Below are positions 59,367 to 64,000 of a stretch of DNA of 64,000 bases, piece by piece. The DNA lies in NCBI GenBank assembly GCA_025267735.1, contig CM046299.1:16390232-16454231 (forward strand), in the 5' to 3' direction. A program made the position numbers and the translations under genes. Position 1 is the stretch's first letter, and each line of letters begins with the position of its first letter. The DNA is from Mactra quadrangularis (lineage: Eukaryota > Mollusca > Bivalvia > Venerida > Mactridae). The notes beneath the pieces are model-generated. The model saw only the letters and a list, made by a program, of their open reading frames with translations. It had not been told where the DNA came from and did not search any database.

Positions 59367-59961
59367 AGTATATCACAGGTGACAAACCTAAATTTTCCTT
59401 ATTATAGTATATGTAGAGAATTATCTCTGTATATAGTGCGTACAAATTGACCCCGACCTTACCTTTCATATTTGCATGTAATTATCATCTACATACATTT
59501 GTATATCCAGGCGAAAATCAATACCACCCCTACTCTATTCTTCGGCTCGTTACGACAAAATAAGACATGTATAGAGTATACACAGCCCACATGTATAACA
59601 ACTCACAATTCAAATGCATTCAAACGGGAAACTAATGTTCTTACCTTTTTTATTACAATAATAAAGATGGATGGGGGATGGCAGTTGTTGGGCTAAAACC
59701 CACAACCTTTGAATTGGTAGCTAGCCTCATCGTATAATCATCTGGTATGATCTATATGTAATAGACACTCATTTACTTTAAAATTAATCCCGGTGTTATA
59801 ATTACATTCGTGCCTTGACCATATAATCCGATTGTAATCGAGCATTAATACTACATTCGTATTCAATGTAATGAATATTCTTGCATAAAGGTCAGGTCGG
59901 GTCAATTTGTACGCACTATACTGTAATAAGGAATATTTGGATCTGTCACCTGTGCAGTATA
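59367..59961. mobile_element. Foldback element with about 100-bp inverted ends
   Basis: Left 59367-59480 and right 59880-59961 are inverted copies sharing CACAGGTGAC, CCTTATTA and GTGCGTACAAATTGACC. The left arm has an extra 20 bp around the palindrome AGAGAATTATCTCT. The interior carries a 74-codon frame without motif. Confidence 0.75.
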
Positions 59962-60055
59962 CAGTGACAACAGAAACTGACCAAGAGATCAGAACAAATT
60001 GTCCATAAATGACAAAAAACACTTGTCATGAAACCATAACACTCCTCATAGATAT

Positions 60056-60869
60056 ACTGTACAAGGGATGATCCAAAATTATCAGAACTATGTGACTCTA
60101 AGAAGAAAATGCATTAAAATTAATACATGAGTACGATCTTTTCATTGCAAACAGTGGGGATCGCATGTACACCAATATCATATAAGTTTACCATGAACAC
60201 AGTCATATTGTCATTCTTGAGTCAAAACCTCGTAACTTCAATTCCAAAAGGTAAAGTTAAGAAGATTCCACTCAACAGTGACAATATGAGAATAGCAGTA
60301 ACATTAGACAGAAAAGATTCGGTAAGGGGTGTTCAAAGAGTTGTCTCTTCAAATATTCGAAGCAACAGACTAGACACAAACTGTATGACTCATCCTTAAT
60401 GTATCCAACAGTGAGGCTAGTCAGCCATAGAAACTCTTAGATTTATGCATTTTCTTCACAAATACTTCAATTTCTGAACTTTAATAGCATTTAAGAGCCA
60501 ATTATTCAAGTAATTGTAGCATGCTGCATGCTTACAAATATACATACCAGTATCTATAATAAATTAATGCTCCAATTATGCCGACAGACCGAAGGTTAAG
60601 TCTGTTTAAAAAAAATGTTTATATTGAATATTTTAAATACTGTATCATGATCTGAATGGCATCACATCTTGACATGAGATACACAGTCCTGGTAGATACT
60701 GAAAGTCCATTCATTACAATACTATGTCCAACCGATGAAGTTAACGAGTTAATTTTCAATAAACAAGTGTTTGTTTCTGTACAAACTAAGTACTGAACTG
60801 AGTTGCGCATTCAAATAAACACATTGACTATGAAACATCATACAAATTTTGGATCATCCCCTGTACAGT
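60056..60869. mobile_element. Inverted-repeat element with 25-bp ends
   Basis: Left end ACTGTACAAGGGATGATCCA and its reverse complement at 60845-60869. An isolated relative of this end is at about 6693-6716. The enclosed frame 60127-60399 is unlikely to be a gene. Confidence 0.6.
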
Positions 60870-62870
60870 CACTCTTTGTATACAACTCACTGTACAGCAT
60901 TACAAACTCCTGTTAGCACAAAATCATGGAATACCCACCAGCCTTTCTCAGATACTTTCAGATAACACCATTTCTCACCCCACCCACAACATGAATCAGC
61001 CCGACCATCCCATACACACCTACCCTTCCATCCCCCCCATACACACAACTCCCTACCATCCCTACAAACCCCACCAACACTGTTCAGATCTCAGATTCTA
61101 AAATTTACCAGCCAATACAAGATAACAGGAACATTAGGTATGACCCCTCTAATCAGACGACACTCCACCCAACCTTGCTTAGTGACATCAACGGTACGTT
61201 CGGGGCTTGGGCTCACAACCAACTTCCAGTATATCCAGGTTCCACAAACCTTGCAGTCTCATAATCTATCCCAAAATCCAAGACTTAGGATTGATGCTTG
61301 TACAACTCAACAAGAACATTATTCTAGAATGAATTTTCAATAGGCAATATCCAGAACTCAAATGTCCGGGTTTTCCCATGTAAGTATTATTATAAAGACC
61401 ATTCACAGTTTTTAGCAAAAAGTACAAAAAAAAGTTTTCTGTTTGCAAAATTCATTTGAAAAAGTGTTACAAAAAAATGTTGGTTTTTTTTAAATAAAAT
61501 GGAAAGACACAGCACTTGAGACCTGGAGAAAGTCTATAATGAATAGTAAATGATAACAGCATAAAATGCAAGAAATATAGATGGATCAGTGCAAAAACAA
61601 GTCTACTTTCTCATTTATTTACAGGAAGTTAAACTAGTTTTGCACTGACACATAAATAATTCATTAGATAAATTTAGATATCCTAGTCACATTATTAGAA
61701 TAGTAAAAAATATTGCACTTCTTCAAAATAAAAAGAACAATTTCTTGAATCGAAAAATCAAATCAAATTTACTTACTTATACGAAGCTATATTAAAAAGT
61801 ATTAATTGTTAAAAATACATGTTAAAAATGTATGAATGAAAATTTAAAAGCCAAAAATATGTACAAATGTATATCACTTTTCTTAAATGCTTCAAGAAAC
61901 AATTAACAAAAATGAATTCCCAAGACAAAAATGAAGGATGATTCATTATCAAACTGTACTACTCTAGAACAAAGAATGCTAACAGAAATAAATATTGACC
62001 AGAATCTGAATAACAATAAAAGTTAAAAAGTTTAAAAAAGTCAAGTTGCTTATTGAAATTGTTAAATAGGCTGCATAAGACCAAACAAACGAAAATAACA
62101 TGAACAGGTCAATTCAAATTCAATAAAAATCAAAACTTCCAAAAAAGAATCCAAATAAATATTCAACTAAATAATCATTAAATATTGTAGTTTGAAAAAA
62201 ATAATAATCTTTATATATTAACCTGAGTATGTAATTCAAATCAGGACTCTATTAACTTGTATCTTTTATGTGCATCAAAACAAATAAATATCACTTACAA
62301 AGTTTATGGATATAGATTAAAGGGAGCTAATAAAGTATGTATCTTTCCTATACAGAAAAAAATCAATACTGAATTATCTCCCTTTCATGAACACCAATAA
62401 ACATGGATAAAAATAATATCAGAAATATTTCATAACACAGTCGACATGCGTGGTTCAGAATCCAAAACACTATATATACAAAGTGTTTCTGATTTTGGTC
62501 CACAACGACAGCCTGTGTTTCAGTATATTCTAGAATAATGTTCTGGTTGTGATGCAACAAACATACAAAACCCATATTTTGTTTTTTCTAAACTGTAAAA
62601 TTTGAATAATTTCACAATGACTGAATAGGTTTTCTCATTAAAACATAAAAGCTTTAAATATATTCAACCCCATCAGTAAACACCAAATATGAATCCCACA
62701 ATTCAAGACAACAAACATTAAACGCAAGAAGTCACGGTGAAATTATTCATATTTTGACAGTTGAGAAAAAACAAAACAAACAAAGTCAATGATATCCTTA
62801 CATTATAAGAAAGTGTACTATCTGAATAAAAGTTTACCCTTTCAGAAGTAGAACAAAAGCAGATAGGCTT
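60870..62870. other. Gene-free stretch with a C-rich tract
   Basis: 60950-61080 is rich in CCCACC and CCATCCC words. The hairpin at 61586-61649 lies further on. No exon was recognised. Confidence 0.4.
61586..61649. repeat. 64-bp hairpin
   Basis: TCAGTGCAAAAACAAGT pairs with ACTAGTTTTGCACTGA across a 30-base loop, with one small bulge. Confidence 0.65.
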
Positions 62871-63362
62871 TTAAGCTAAATTCAAAGAAAAAAAAAGATT
62901 AATTTTTATACCTACATTGTAACCTTCCCTGTATAGAAATATTATAAATAAATTAAAATCCCCAAAGATGAATTTGAGTAAGTACACTGTATTATCATGT
63001 AAGGTATCATTGACACAACAATAAAACATAATCAAAGGTGACCAGCATGGTCCAAAACCATACAAGACATTATGTATACATAGAATCTTTGATGGTTCGG
63101 AACAATGAAGATCATCTTTGTATTAAACAAATTAATGAAAATTAACAAAGCATAAAGACTTTCTGGACAAGATCATTACAAAACAGAAATATGAAACCAT
63201 CAGATTAGGTAAATGGACAATACCATTGGAGTCGATTGGACACATACTGATATAAAATACATAATATAAATAACTTAGCTTTTTTCTTCTCTTAATTTTT
63301 TCAACTTCCCATGTTCCTTGTGTAGAGTGTTTCACCATTTCTTGTTATTCAATATGATGAGC

Positions 63363-63416
63363 TCATACATTTGGGTAAACAATAACTACTTCCGTCCACA
63401 TCTTATGGTAAACATC
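63363..63416 (-). other. Candidate last exon, unknown protein
   Basis: On the minus strand a good acceptor (TATTTCTTATGTTTGCAG) is followed by 17 codons reading DVYHKMWTEVVIVYPNV and a TGA. The length is short and no family was recognised. If real, the gene body lies to the right of the window and the AT-rich DNA to the left would be its 3' UTR. Confidence 0.25.
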
Positions 63417-63499
63417 CTGCAAACATAAGAAATATTACGTTATAGACAATATAATAACAATGTACATGTTTTATCAGCACTGTTGAAACTAGTTGGATA

Positions 63500-63640
63500 G
63501 CTGTCTGGCTAGCTAAATTGGTAGCACACAAGTCTACTGATCAAAGGGTCATAGGTTCAATTACCAGGTGGGGCATTCTTTCTCAGAGCTTGGTCATGAA
63601 ATAATTTCTATGGACGATCTCCCTCCCGATGGAAGTATGT
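63500..63640 (+). mobile_element. SINE fragment, head and part of body
   Basis: A tRNA-like head with box A (TGGCTAGCTAAATTGG) and box B (GGTTCAATTACC), followed by the family body up to GGACGATCTCCCTCC. The conserved tail is missing. Confidence 0.75.
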
Positions 63641-64000
63641 ACATAGTAACTTGTAAAATAGCTAAATTTACATAAAAAACAATCTGTTATCAACAAAAAC
63701 GTTTAATGCAAATGAGTTCTTGCTCATAGTATCAACAAAGTTAAATTTTGGTGGTCTTTGATCAAGAAAACAATATTTAGCTTGGATTTCGTAAAACAAA
63801 GAGCTGTCAGGAGACAGCATGCTCGACTAAGTAAGTATTTGTCACATGAGATGAGGTTGATAATAAGGAACATACATATTTTTTAATTTGAAATTATAAC
63901 CTTAACAAATTAAAAGTAAAAAAAAAATTAAAAAATATTAAAGAAAGTTCAAGGGAGACAATTTTGAAACAAATGTATTTGGAGTTATGAACCTTGTCAC

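Noticed and set aside
60127..60399. 90-codon plus-strand frame
   Set aside because: It lies inside an inverted-repeat element, has no motif and no splice context.

Overview
The window is animal nuclear DNA. It is strongly AT-rich, has introns with GT/AG splice sites, and carries many tRNA-derived SINEs and inverted-repeat transposons. The gene content (an intronless Cys-loop receptor and a chitin-deacetylase-family gene with an N-terminal cysteine cluster) and the SINE 3' tail, which resembles tails I recall from molluscan SINEs, suggest a mollusc, most likely a bivalve. That assignment is inference.

Left part (1-18.5 kb). Two genes can be supported. One is an intronless nicotinic-type Cys-loop receptor subunit on the minus strand (2464-3810). 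The other is a seven-exon, 342-residue secreted chitin-deacetylase-like protein on the plus strand (8383-15302) that lacks the catalytic and metal-binding residues, so it looks like a pseudoenzyme. Between and inside the genes lie SINEs, a terminal-inverted-repeat MITE family, a 986-bp hAT-like element in intron 3 with a perfect 8-bp target duplication, long hairpins, and a Tc1/mariner transposase remnant.

Middle part (18.5-44.6 kb). This is a roughly 26-kb repeat block built of modules A (31/39-bp units), B (about 30-bp units), C (about 150-bp units with AGAAC runs), D (three copies of a conserved core) and E (46-bp units). The order A-B-C occurs twice. E shares its core with C in inverted orientation. 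Repeat A is nearly stop-free in several frames, so its long reading frames are artefacts. Inside C, however, nine copies of a short minus-strand segment read as a glycine-rich C terminus with a stop codon. Inside D, three copies of a 41-43 codon minus-strand reading frame are far better conserved than their flanks. These two are the best candidates for undescribed coding or RNA units.

Right part (44.6-64 kb). No complete gene was recognised. It holds a few exon-like minus-strand islands, an 80-bp satellite with three-monomer higher-order structure (50.7-51.7 kb), a hAT-like MITE with a perfect 8-bp target duplication (48.56-48.94 kb), foldback elements whose ends resemble a tRNA-Leu D-arm (54.9-57.5 kb), a 56-bp minisatellite, two more inverted-repeat elements and a SINE fragment. 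All homology statements rest on motif recognition by eye; no database search was possible.
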